This document shows, piece by piece, positions 53,347 to 62,300 of a DNA stretch of 64,000 nt. This stretch comes from Scytonema sp. UIC 10036. GTDB lineage: Bacteria > Cyanobacteriota > Cyanobacteriia > Cyanobacteriales > Nostocaceae. The stretch lies in NCBI RefSeq assembly GCF_009725235.1, contig NZ_WJFC01000006.1, positions 62,001 to 126,000 of the forward strand. The letters run 5' to 3'. The position numbers and the translations under genes are program-made. Below the pieces are notes generated by a model that saw only the letters and a list, made by a program, of their open reading frames with translations, searched no databases and was not told where the DNA came from. Position 1 is the first letter of the stretch, and every line of letters begins with the position of its first letter.

Positions 53347-54420
53347 ATGGTCAGCGAATTTAAAAAAACCTCAGAGAGAAAGCTAACGCGATCGGAAACA
53401 GGAGTCGAAAAAAATCCGCTAAATCTGACCGCCAGTTGGTACGTCGCTATGCCCACTAAAGAATTGGGGAAAAAGCCAAAAGCCATTGAGTTATTCGGTC
53501 AATCCTTAGTCGCTTGGCGAGATGAGAAGGGTAACCCAGTCATCATGGATCGTTTCTGTTCGCATATGGGCGCTAGTCTGGCGATTGGGGAGATAAAAGA
53601 AGGTTGTCTTCAATGTCCGTTTCATCACTGGCGGTATGACAATTCTGGAAAATGTGTTTCCATCCCTGAGATAGACAGTATTCCCCCAACTGCTCGTCAG
53701 GCAATTTACATAACAGAAGAAAGATATGGTTACATTTGGATCTGGTATGGTACCCAGACTCCTCTGTTCCCCATGCCTGAGTTTCCAGTTGCTGACGACA
53801 AGCAGCATTATATGCCTCTTTACTTTACGTTCAACACCAAAACGACGGTACTACGGATACTAGAGAATGCGTATGATTATCGTCATAGCGTCACAGTACA
53901 TAAGGTGCCCGTGACCTATACTGAAGTCACTCTGCTTGATGAACTTCCTTTAGCTGGAGATGAGCAAAATCAGCCACGTAGTAAAAACGAAGTTTGGTGC
54001 AGGATTTTGATAGAAAGCAAGCTTGAGACGTATGGTGGTCTAATGGGTTCATTGGCAAGGGCTTTGGGGCTTCATGTTGAAACCGTGATGGGGCGAGTAG
54101 ATAGCTGGCCTAGTGGACATTTATGTTCATATTTTACCAATGGCAAAGAAGCGTTTTGGATGCTACAGGGAATCACTCCAGTAGGTGAAAACAATACAAC
54201 CGGACATATGTTGTTCGTGGTAAAGAAAACTGGCTCTTTATTAGTGGATATAATTTTTCGTGCAGTTTTTAGTCGGCAAAACAAAAATGTTTTTGTAGAG
54301 GATTTACCTATTTGGAACACTCTAAGCGATGACAAGGGAGGAGCTTATGTCAAACACGACCGACCTATGTTGAAGCTCAGAGAATTTTATCAAAGTTGGG
54401 TCGATAAGGTTGAGATTTAG
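53347..54420 (+). CDS. Rieske non-heme iron oxygenase
   Basis: 357 residues from ATG 53347; a TTG three codons upstream (53338) is possible but less likely, and neither has a clear ribosome site. The [2Fe-2S] motif is Cys71-x-His73, 16 residues, Cys90-x2-His93. The mononuclear-iron motif is Asp177-x2-His180-x4-His185 in NAYDYRHSVTVH. This is the two-domain plan of a Rieske oxygenase alpha subunit. Its place after the P450 and before the methyltransferases suggests a late oxidative step on the polyketide. The reductase partner is not in the window. It ends converging on the next gene, separated by a hairpin terminator. Substrate unknown; related enzymes also do demethylations and desaturations. 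Confidence 0.9.
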   Translation: MVSEFKKTSERKLTRSETGVEKNPLNLTASWYVAMPTKELGKKPKAIELFGQSLVAWRDEKGNPVIMDRFCSHMGASLAIGEIKEGCLQCPFHHWRYDNSGKCVSIPEIDSIPPTARQAIYITEERYGYIWIWYGTQTPLFPMPEFPVADDKQHYMPLYFTFNTKTTVLRILENAYDYRHSVTVHKVPVTYTEVTLLDELPLAGDEQNQPRSKNEVWCRILIESKLETYGGLMGSLARALGLHVETVMGRVDSWPSGHLCSYFTNGKEAFWMLQGITPVGENNTTGHMLFVVKKTGSLLVDIIFRAVFSRQNKNVFVEDLPIWNTLSDDKGGAYVKHDRPMLKLREFYQSWVDKVEI

Positions 54421-54445
54421 TGGTACAAATTGACTACAAAAATGG

Positions 54446-54480
54446 GGAGGGAGAGGCTGCCGTTAGCAACCTTTCTCTCC
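54446..54480. terminator. bidirectional intrinsic terminator between convergent genes
   Basis: GGAGGGAGAGG (54446-54456) pairs with CCTTTCTCTCC (54470-54480), giving an 11-bp stem with two G:U pairs. A T-rich run (TTTGATAATTATTATTTT) follows on the plus strand. It lies in the 118-nt gap between the Rieske gene (+) and the first methyltransferase (-). Confidence 0.72.
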
Positions 54481-54538
54481 TTTGATAATTATTATTTTTA
54501 TTAGGTGTATACTTTATTTTCTGGAAGTCCTTTAACTT

Positions 54539-55354
54539 CTAAGAACGAACTCTTTTTTTTGCCTTTACCAATATATACCCAAGATTCTCACACACACTCT
54601 CAAATACTTGGAGCCAACCGTCGATCGCTTCCCTCTGAACGTATTGCAGAATTTCGGTTTCATACTGTTTGAAACCAGCTTTAACCTTAGGAACCATAAA
54701 AGGCATCATAGATTCGGTTACGTCATCAATTTCAATCAAGTCAAACCCGGCTTCATCCAATAGTCCTGGATAATCTTCCTTTGGAAGATGGTCTGAATGC
54801 AGTTGTTCTTTAGCAAACGTCTTGAATTCTTCAGCAGTGTTTGGTCCTGTTATGAAGTCCGCGATGAGTAGTGTTGCCCCTGGTTTCAAGATTCGAGAAG
54901 CTTCTCGTAGGGCTTCGCGATGTCCCATGTGATAAATAGTTTCTAAAAACCAGCCTCCGTCATAGGTTGCGTCGTCGCATGGTATTGCCAACGCATTGCT
55001 CTGGATGAAGCGAACGCGATCGGACATAGCAGCTTCCTCAGCTAGCTCCCTCGCTCTATCGTATTGGTACTTGCTAATTGTAATTCCATCAACGAAACAT
55101 TCTTTCGCTTTTGCAATCTGTATGGCTGGGATACCTACACCGCATCCAAGATCGCAGAAACGTTCCCCCGGACGGATCTCTGACTTATCGATCATAATTT
55201 GAGTCAGGCGATCGGCTGCTTCACTAAGACTGGCATTAGGATTATTTTTATCCCAGTAGCCAAAATGTAACTGGTTGTCAAAAATGAGATACAAACCTAG
55301 TTCTCCGGTTGCATCGTACATTTCTGCTACCTTTTCTGGTTTAAGACTACTCAT
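54539..55354 (-). CDS. SAM-dependent methyltransferase (candidate O-methyltransferase)
   Basis: About 271 residues from the chosen ATG at 55354. That start matches the N-terminus of its paralog at 56130 (MSSLKPEKVAEMYD against MSNYTPEKVAQMYD) and has GAGGAAAA upstream, about 12 nt away. An upstream ATG at 55402 would add 16 residues. SAM motif I is FCDLGCGVG, then DGITIS, NALAIPCDDATYDG and SRILKPGATLLIADF: a class I methyltransferase of the UbiE/sterol-methyltransferase-like group often used for O-methylation of natural products. It is transcribed against the rest of the cluster. The predicted macrolide has several free hydroxyls (7, 17, 19) that could be its target; the site is not determinable. 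Confidence 0.9.
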   Translation of the reverse strand: MSSLKPEKVAEMYDATGELGLYLIFDNQLHFGYWDKNNPNASLSEAADRLTQIMIDKSEIRPGERFCDLGCGVGIPAIQIAKAKECFVDGITISKYQYDRARELAEEAAMSDRVRFIQSNALAIPCDDATYDGGWFLETIYHMGHREALREASRILKPGATLLIADFITGPNTAEEFKTFAKEQLHSDHLPKEDYPGLLDEAGFDLIEIDDVTESMMPFMVPKVKAGFKQYETEILQYVQREAIDGWLQVFESVCENLGYILVKAKKRVRS

Positions 55355-55402
55355 GGTTGCTTCATTTTCCTCTAGATCTAACTTACTCACTGAGCCTCCC
55401 AT

Positions 55403-56129
55403 AGCCTATAAACATGATTCAGATTCTATGATGGTGTTGATAAAACATCGTTACGTACAATACACTATGTAACAATATTTTACTAACAGCATTATAAACT
55501 GTATTGACTCTCTATATGGGTTCCAAAAAATATCACCTCTATAGTCAAGGCTGCCGCTAGGGGGCTTATCCAGGAGAATTGAGATGCTAAGACCATATTT
55601 ACTCTATACGCATTGAGAACGTAAAGGTATATATCCTTTGATTTTTAAAATTATTTTTTGGAATTTCCTAAAACCGAATCATTAAATATATAATGTAAGC
55701 ATCTTCTGATGACACAGTATGTGTGGAGTCAAGCATTCACAAATCTACATAAAGACGTAATACCAAACATGATTATTTTCTAGGAATGTTGGCAGAAGTT
55801 GAAGCTTGGAGGCTAGAACCATTTACGAACTTGAGTACGAGACACTCGGTTAGACTAACTGTTTCGAGTTCTTCCCGATTTATTGCCTTGAGAATATTAG
55901 GGGGAATATCAAATATCCGAGGCTCACTTTACAATTTACCTCATTCTTTTGGCTCAATTTTTGGTATCGTCGATTTAGGTATGCAAGTCTTGTTGAGGTC
56001 ATCGGGCCTCTCTTGAGTGATATCTACGCTCTAAGATTTCATGTTAAATTTGCTAAACCAATTTTTTCAAGTGCCTAGAAGTTAAACATTGCATTGTTGC
56101 ATCAGTAAGATAAGTTAATTAGGAGAAAA
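55403..56129. other. 727-bp A+T-rich intergenic region between divergent methyltransferases
   Basis: No convincing gene. A 76-codon plus-strand frame (55786-56016) lacks a ribosome site and protein-like features. The region must hold the start signals for the minus-strand methyltransferase and perhaps a promoter for the plus-strand genes from 56130 on, but I see no unambiguous -35/-10 pair. A good Shine-Dalgarno (AGGAG, 56121-56125) precedes ATG 56130. Confidence 0.5.
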
Positions 56130-57002
56130 ATGAGTAATTATACACCAGAAAAAGTAGCACAGATGTACGATGCTCTCGAAGATCAAGGAGAGACTGCTGT
56201 CCTTATCGATCAGTATCATTTGGGCTATTGGGACGAGACAAATGCGAATGGAAGTCTTACCGAAGCTGCAGATCGTCTCACTGAAGTTATGATTGGCAAG
56301 GTAAGCATTCAGCCAGGGGAACGCTTTTGCGATCTTGGCTGTGGGGTTGGTGCCCCAGCAATACAGCTTGCAAAAGCGACAGGATGTTTCATTGATGGAA
56401 TTACGATAAGTGAATCTCAATACGAAAAAGCACAGCAATTAGCCGCAAAAGCAGGTCTATCTGAGCAGGTACACTTCATCCTAGGTGATGCCTTGAATAT
56501 GCCCTGCGAAGACGCAACCTATGACGGAGGCTGGTTTTTTGAATCAATTTTTCATATGGGTCATCGCAAAGCCCTTCAAGAAGCTTCTCGAATCTTGAAG
56601 CCGGGAGCAATCTTAGTTATTGCAGACGTTCCAGCACGACCTACTATGACCGAAGAATTCAAAAAGCTTTGCGAAGAACAGAGCCATTCGTTTGTGATCC
56701 CGAAAGAAGACTATCCAGAAGTGTTGGATGCGGCTGGTTTTGACTTGATTGAAATTGAGGACGTGACCGACTTCGTGATGACTCCTCTTGTACCTAAGAT
56801 GAGACTTGCGTGCCAACAGTATGAATCCGAATTCTTACAATACGTCCAGAGCCCACAGATGCAAGATTGGCTCCGGTCATACCAAAATAGGCGTGGTATG
56901 GAATATATTGAGAGTGAAGCGATCGAGTATTGGATTCAAATGCTCCAGGAGATGTGTGACAACCTTGGGTATGCGCTGGTAACTGCTCAAAAAAGAGCGT
57001 AA
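56130..57002 (+). CDS. SAM-dependent methyltransferase, paralog of the 54539 gene
   Basis: 290 residues, with AGGAG four nt before the ATG. Motif I is CDLGCGVG at 67-74, followed by DGITIS, GDALNMPCEDATYDGGW, GHRKALQEASRILKPGA and DVTDFVMTPLVPK. It matches the minus-strand methyltransferase along its whole length. It has an extra stretch of roughly 25 residues near the C-terminus (around QMQDWLRSYQNRRGMEY) before the shared closing segment CDNLGYALV. The pair probably arose by an inverted duplication and may methylate two different hydroxyls of the macrolide. Position between the oxygenases and the trans-AT supports a role in this pathway. Confidence 0.91.
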   Translation: MSNYTPEKVAQMYDALEDQGETAVLIDQYHLGYWDETNANGSLTEAADRLTEVMIGKVSIQPGERFCDLGCGVGAPAIQLAKATGCFIDGITISESQYEKAQQLAAKAGLSEQVHFILGDALNMPCEDATYDGGWFFESIFHMGHRKALQEASRILKPGAILVIADVPARPTMTEEFKKLCEEQSHSFVIPKEDYPEVLDAAGFDLIEIEDVTDFVMTPLVPKMRLACQQYESEFLQYVQSPQMQDWLRSYQNRRGMEYIESEAIEYWIQMLQEMCDNLGYALVTAQKRA

Positions 57003-57103
57003 ATGCTGATTTAGAACTTAGCATATCTCCCAATAGGATTCGGTTAACATTTAATACCAATTTTTTATAAAGATACATAGAAAGAACCCCACAGCCTATG
57101 GCA

Positions 57104-57172
57104 CCTCCCCTTATAAAGGGGAGGAAAATAAATTTCCTGTTTCCCCCCTTTATAAGGGGGGATTAAGGGGGG
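57104..57172. repeat. interspersed palindromic repeat with two hairpins
   Basis: CCTCCCCTT-ATA-AAGGGGAGG (57104-57124) is a perfect 9-bp stem. CCCCCCTT-TAT-AAGGGGGG (57143-57161) is an 8-bp stem, followed by a further GGGGGG at 57167-57172. C/G-run palindromes of this type are scattered in filamentous cyanobacterial genomes. It resembles the element at 58464-58532. Confidence 0.75.
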
Positions 57173-57240
57173 TAAAAAGAGATGTCACAGATGGTGGAGT
57201 TTTTTCTATGCATCTTCATCTGAAAACGGTATAAATTCTT

Positions 57241-57261
57241 TAGGCTTCTCAAAGAAGCCTA
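57241..57261 (+). other. perfect hairpin in the leader of the trans-AT gene
   Basis: TAGGCTTCT-CAA-AGAAGCCTA is a perfect 9-bp inverted repeat with a 3-nt loop, 26 nt before ATG 57288. No T-run follows on either strand, so it is not a classic terminator. It may be an operator or an mRNA structure. Confidence 0.55.
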
Positions 57262-57287
57262 CCTGAAAAAATAACAAAAGGATAGCT

Positions 57288-58352
57288 ATGATCGCTTATA
57301 TGTTTCCAGGCCAAGGCTCTCAGATGAGAGGAATGGGAGCAAATTTCTTTAGTAAATTTCCTGAACTGACACAAAAAGCTGATTCAATTTTAGGGTATTC
57401 AATTGAAGATCTTTGTTTGAACGATCCGCAAAAAGAGTTGAATCAAACTCAATTTACCCAACCCGCTCTTTATGTTGTAAATGCCCTCTCCTATCGGAGC
57501 AAAATCCAAGAGACTGGTAAAAAGCCCGACTTTGTGATAGGACACAGCTTGGGAGAATATAATGCTTTGGAAGCTTCAGGCGCAATTACTTTTGAAGATG
57601 GACTAAAGCTGGTTCAAAAAAGAGGGATACTAATGAGCCAAGCTCCTCCAGGGGGAATGGCAGCTGTTATTGGTGTAAATGGAGAACAAGTTGAAAAACT
57701 TTTGAAAAAATATGGTTTTGATACTATAGATGTGGCTAACTTTAACTCTCCAGAGCAAGTAGTTATCTCCGGTTTAAGAGAGGATATTGCTAAGGCAAGT
57801 GACATTTTTCAAGAGGCAGGTACAAAATACATCGTTTTAAATACAAGTGGTGCCTTTCACTCTCGTTATATGGAGTCTTCAAAAGTCCAGTTTGAACAGT
57901 TTCTTAAAGGTTTTTCCTTTTCTAAACTTCAAATTCCAGTAATTTCCAATGTCACCGCACGACCCTACATCCAAAGTGAAATCGCTGAAAATCTAGCTAA
58001 GCAAATAACCCATTCAATCAAATGGAATGACAGCATACGTTACCTCTTGGCTCAGGGTGAGGTCGAGTTTCAGGAAATGGGAGTTGGGACCGTTTTGACT
58101 AAGTTAATAACTTATATTAAAACTAAGGAAAAGCCGCTTGAAATTAAAAAAACGTCTAATAATTGGACTGTCCGGGAAAAAGTAGACCGATGGAATTTAA
58201 CCCACCCGATTGGTTCAAAGGTTTTTGTAGATGGATATGAAAGCCCATTGGAAACTAGAACAGAAGCCATAGTTCTGTTTGGGCATCGAGCTGCCATCTA
58301 CATGAAAGGATACAATGGGTATTTTGCGCTTGATGAGGTAACTCCAGCGTAA
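57288..58352 (+). CDS. free-standing malonyl-CoA:ACP acyltransferase (trans-AT)
   Basis: 354 residues, AGGA five nt before the ATG. The FabD-like fold opens with MFPGQGSQ; nucleophile Ser87 is in GHSLGEY, Arg112 in QKRGILM and catalytic His191 in GAFHS. This is the expected malonyl-type set and argues against an acyl hydrolase. It should load malonyl units onto all the ACPs of the AT-less PKSs. Beyond the usual FabD end (about residue 285) there is an extra C-terminal segment of some 65 residues: WNLTHPIGSKVFVDGYE, then LFGHRAAIYMKGYNGYF. This may be an added small domain. Flanked on both sides by palindromic repeats. High confidence in function. Confidence 0.93.
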   Translation: MIAYMFPGQGSQMRGMGANFFSKFPELTQKADSILGYSIEDLCLNDPQKELNQTQFTQPALYVVNALSYRSKIQETGKKPDFVIGHSLGEYNALEASGAITFEDGLKLVQKRGILMSQAPPGGMAAVIGVNGEQVEKLLKKYGFDTIDVANFNSPEQVVISGLREDIAKASDIFQEAGTKYIVLNTSGAFHSRYMESSKVQFEQFLKGFSFSKLQIPVISNVTARPYIQSEIAENLAKQITHSIKWNDSIRYLLAQGEVEFQEMGVGTVLTKLITYIKTKEKPLEIKKTSNNWTVREKVDRWNLTHPIGSKVFVDGYESPLETRTEAIVLFGHRAAIYMKGYNGYFALDEVTPA

Positions 58353-58463
58353 TTTCACAGTCAAATTTAGATACACCACCACAACAAGTAATTTTTAGTT
58401 ATGGAAAGTTTGGGAAACCCTATCTTTGCCAAAGCATTAACTATACAGCAAATTTCAACCTGG

Positions 58464-58532
58464 TGAGGTACAAAAATTACCCCCCTCTGTCCCCCCTTAC
58501 AAAGGGGGGATGAAAGGGGGGAGTGTACCTCA
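58464..58532. repeat. palindromic repeat element with terminal inverted repeats
   Basis: TGAGGTAC (58464-58471) and GTACCTCA (58525-58532) are perfect 8-bp inverted ends. They enclose CCCCCCTT (58491-58498) facing an AAGGGGGG arm (58502-58509) and a further GGGGGG run. The nested structure looks like a small interspersed element, related in composition to 57104-57172. It sits in the 237-nt gap between the trans-AT and thioesterase genes. Confidence 0.7.
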
Positions 58533-58589
58533 TGAGACTGAGAAAGGCTATAAGAATTTCAAGACTTGTAATATTCAAAAATTAATCTA

Positions 58590-59363
58590 ATGGCACTTAC
58601 CAAATATCGAAAGTTAGCAGGAGGAAGAATTGGATTGAGGCAACTGCGTCAATCAGAGCATTTGCAATCAATTCAGTTACTCTGTTTCCCATACGTGGGG
58701 GGAAATTCTTTAGCATTTAATCCATTAGCCAGATACTTACCTAATAATTGGGATTTATGGGCTGTCGATCCTCCAGGACATGGAGGAGCAAAAGGTATTG
58801 TGATTGAAAACTTAGAAGAATTGATTATGGAATACATTTATCATATTCCTTGGGATGAATTTGATTGTATAGTTCTTTTCGGACATAGTTTGGGTGGTTA
58901 TATAGTACACGCGCTAGCAACAGAATTACCAAAATACCGGGAGGCTTCACTGTTGTGTGCGATAATTTGTGCAACTAAACCTTACCATAAACGCTCTAAA
59001 TTAGAATTATACTCCCGTTTGGACGATGCAGCACTTTTGCAAAAGTTAGTAAATCTAGGTGGGATTCCTACGGATACTGCAAATAATGCAGAAATTTTTG
59101 AATTTTTTAAGGAAGTTATCCGTTCTGACTTTCGTCTTTTTGAAACCTGTAACCCACCAGAAAATTTGCTGACATTACCGATGCTAGCATTAGGGAGTTT
59201 AGAAGACACGTTTTGTCCATTTCCGCATATATATGACTGGCAGCTATATGTTAAAAACTGCGAAGTAGATTGTTTACCAGGGAATCATTTTTGCTTGCAA
59301 ACGCATCCTTTAGAATTGTGCAATCGTATTGTTTCTTTTGTCAATTGTATTGCTAAGAGTTAA
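58590..59363 (+). CDS. type II thioesterase (proofreading)
   Basis: 257 residues, normal for the family. FPYVGGN near the N-terminus, GHSLGGY with Ser100, GSLEDTF supplying the acid, and GNHFCLQTH with His233 complete an alpha/beta-hydrolase triad of the GrsT/RifR type. Such enzymes strip stalled or wrongly primed acyl groups from carrier proteins; here its clients are the cluster's ACPs. No clear ribosome site precedes the ATG. The gene is visibly A+T-richer than the PKS genes. It ends 32 nt from the converging neighbour, marking the right boundary of the biosynthetic genes. Confidence 0.92.
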   Translation: MALTKYRKLAGGRIGLRQLRQSEHLQSIQLLCFPYVGGNSLAFNPLARYLPNNWDLWAVDPPGHGGAKGIVIENLEELIMEYIYHIPWDEFDCIVLFGHSLGGYIVHALATELPKYREASLLCAIICATKPYHKRSKLELYSRLDDAALLQKLVNLGGIPTDTANNAEIFEFFKEVIRSDFRLFETCNPPENLLTLPMLALGSLEDTFCPFPHIYDWQLYVKNCEVDCLPGNHFCLQTHPLELCNRIVSFVNCIAKS

Positions 59364-59368
59364 TTTTA

Positions 59369-59388
59369 CCGTATTCTCTCAATAACGG
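59369..59388. terminator. possible bidirectional hairpin between convergent genes
   Basis: CCGTATT and AATAACGG pair with one bulged A around a CTCTC loop. This occupies the only space between the thioesterase (+) and the DUF4394 gene (-). No strong T-run, so only weakly supported as a terminator. Confidence 0.35.
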
Positions 59389-59395
59389 CTATGAC

Positions 59396-62300
59396 TTAAA
59401 TAGTCACACGCATAATGACATCATTAAAGTCCTTATCTCCACCACCTCGTAAATCCTCAAAGCCGAACGTATTGTCACCGAGAAAGCGAATATGATCGAC
59501 GCGATCGGAATTTGCTCCTAAATAGGCAAAATATACCTCATCCAACTTTTCACCGTTAAGAACTTGGTTCACTGAGCCATTTGCAATTAGGAAAGGAGCA
59601 AAAATAGAGCCACCTGCAAACTGTCCTGAGACGGTCGCTGTTTGTTGGTTTCCTACACTGAAGTCAATTCCTGTGACACGATTACTTACCGCAGCTTGAG
59701 CATAACCTGTGTTACCTGGTAGGATATCTGCAGTACCATCACCATTGGTATCAATTCCACCATTCTGGTCTACCACGCGGTAAAATCCTACAAAATTGTC
59801 GAAGGCTGCTTCACGATTAACCGTAAATGAAGTATTGACTTGTCCTGTGAGAGAGCTAAAATCTAGCACCTCGCTCTGTCCTTGTCCGTGCAATGCAGTT
59901 CCTGCTGATGTACCTTGGCTAGCTAGATTAACCTGTAGCACTACATCATTAAAGTCATTACTACCAGTGTTGGGACTATCTTCAAAGCCAAAGGTGAAAT
60001 TACTGGCAGTCGTATTAGAAATACGTACCGAAGTCTGGTTACTAAAAAAGACATTGTTCCTAGAAATCTGTCCTGCTCGCAATTCATCAAGACTACCGTT
60101 TTGAATCAAGAAAGTCGAAAAACGTGCATTAGACCCAAAATCTAGAGTGCTTGATAATCCACCAGCGCCAAAGCCATTTGGATTGTTATTGAGTGTGGAG
60201 AAGATGGTACGGGAACGAGCGATCGCAGCATCAAGATAGCCTGTAGCATTAGGGGCAATGCCATTGATTGTACCCAAATCGTCATCAACCGTGAAAGCAA
60301 CAATCTCATTGACAAAAGTATTCTTTTGACTGGATAAAGAAAACTGTACAAAATTTTGAACGTTGTTAGTAGTAGAGATAATAGCACTACCGTTGGCAGC
60401 AAAATTAGCCGCGATTGTGCCAACAGTATTGCCAACAGTCTCGCTCACAACAGTACTGCCAACAGTACTGCCAACAGTATTGCCAACAGTATTGCCAACA
60501 GTCTCGTTAACAACAGTATTGCCAACAGTACTGCCAACAGTATTGCCAACAGTCTCGCTAACAACAGTGTCATTATCACTGATGTTAAGGGTAGCAGTGT
60601 CCTGAGAAGCTAAAACAGCTCCATTCGTCGGATTACTCAAAACCAGTGAAACTGTCTCGTTGTTTTCAATCAGGTTGTCATCAGTAATATTTAAGGTAGC
60701 AGAGGCAGTTGTTTGACCATCAGCAAAAGTTACAGTTATAGGATCGGCAGTGTAGTCAGTACTTGCAGTGGCTGTTCCACCTGTAGCAGCCACACTAACA
60801 GTGAATTCACCTCTCGAACCACCTGTACGAACTAAATTGAGCGCGATCGCACTGCCATTCTCATCAACGGTATAGGTAGGCGTGCCAAATGCTACTGCGC
60901 CAATAGGAGCTTCACCAACCGTCAAACCAGCCAAACTTGTTGCACCTGTACCGATGGGACTCAAAAAGGTAGCAGCCCCCGTACTGAGTTCGATAGCATA
61001 CAAATTAGTCACATCCCCAACTCTTAATGCTGCTAGCGCCCGTCCGGATGCTGCTGCATTTGATGCTTGTACCCGTGAATTTGACGGAATATCGAAACCG
61101 CTGACTTCAGTAAAGTCTAGTGGAGTACTGTTAAGAGTCACTGGTAATTGAACTGTTTGCGTGCCATTATTAGGCGGGTTCTGAATAAACAGGCTGTTGC
61201 TAGTTGCATCTAGCGTGTATTGAGTTGTGGCTGTGGTTCCATTGAAACTGTTGGTGTAGGCAGTGCCAGAAATCCCAACGGAACCGATGGGAAGCCCATT
61301 AACTGAACCATCAGCGTTAATACCGTCTAATCCGGTATTTCCATCAACAGCAACACCTGTAATTGGATTGAGGCGGAAGTTCAACCCAGTACCTGTGACG
61401 ACACGGATGCGATCAACTGTTGGATTAAAATCAAAACCAAAACCAGTGTCAGCAGAGGGTAGATCCACAAGGTTACCAACAGCATCAACAAAAGCAATTT
61501 GCCCTGCTCCCTCACCCACGATTGTTACTGTTCCAGTTTGAGGATCGATCGAGTACAAACTACCTGTGTTAGCTGCATCGTTAATTCCCAGCCCGTATAA
61601 TTGCCCAGTCGCTGGACGTAGGTCAATGCCTACTAGGGTCTCACCTGCGGCTACACCAGTAACAGGGGCGGAGGTCACTGTTTGAGCACTGGCGCTATTG
61701 AAGCGAAGAAGTTGAGTACCGTCTACAGTCAATCCAATCGCGGGTAAGCCGTCAGGAACTACTTCATTTTCGAGTGCAAACCCTTGAATTGGCTCTGTAC
61801 CAGCACCAACGGTTCCAACCAATGTCGCCGCACCAGTAGAGAGTTCTAGAGCGTAAAGTCCAGTTTGACCGCCAACCGTGAGAACGGCAAATGCTTGTCC
61901 TGTTGCTGAAGTATTTGATGCTGAGACATTAACACTTGATGGAATATCAAAGCCATTGACGCTAGTAAAGTCCAGAGGACTGCCATTAAGAGTCACTACC
62001 AATGGTGATGTTTGGGTACCATTGTTAAGAGGATTCCGAATGACTAATGTATTAGTGGCTGAATCCAGTGTGTATTGAGTCGTTGCTGTAACGTTGGGAG
62101 CGCTGTTTGTGTATGCTGTAGCATCAGTTGTAGTGGTACCGCCACCGCTCGAATCATCAGGATTGATATCCGCCACAAGCACGTTGCTGTCAATGGCTGC
62201 TCCAGTGTTTGGGTTAACGCGAAAGTTTAGTCCATTTGAAGTAACGATGCGGAGGCGATCGACAGTTGGGTTAAAATCTACTTCAAAGCTGGAACCTGTA

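Noticed and set aside
55786..56016. Possible 76-residue protein
   Set aside because: No ribosome site, no motif, in an A+T-rich gap; insufficient support.
60420..60570. CRISPR-like array
   Set aside because: Direct 12- to 15-bp repeats without spacers, in frame within a coding gene.
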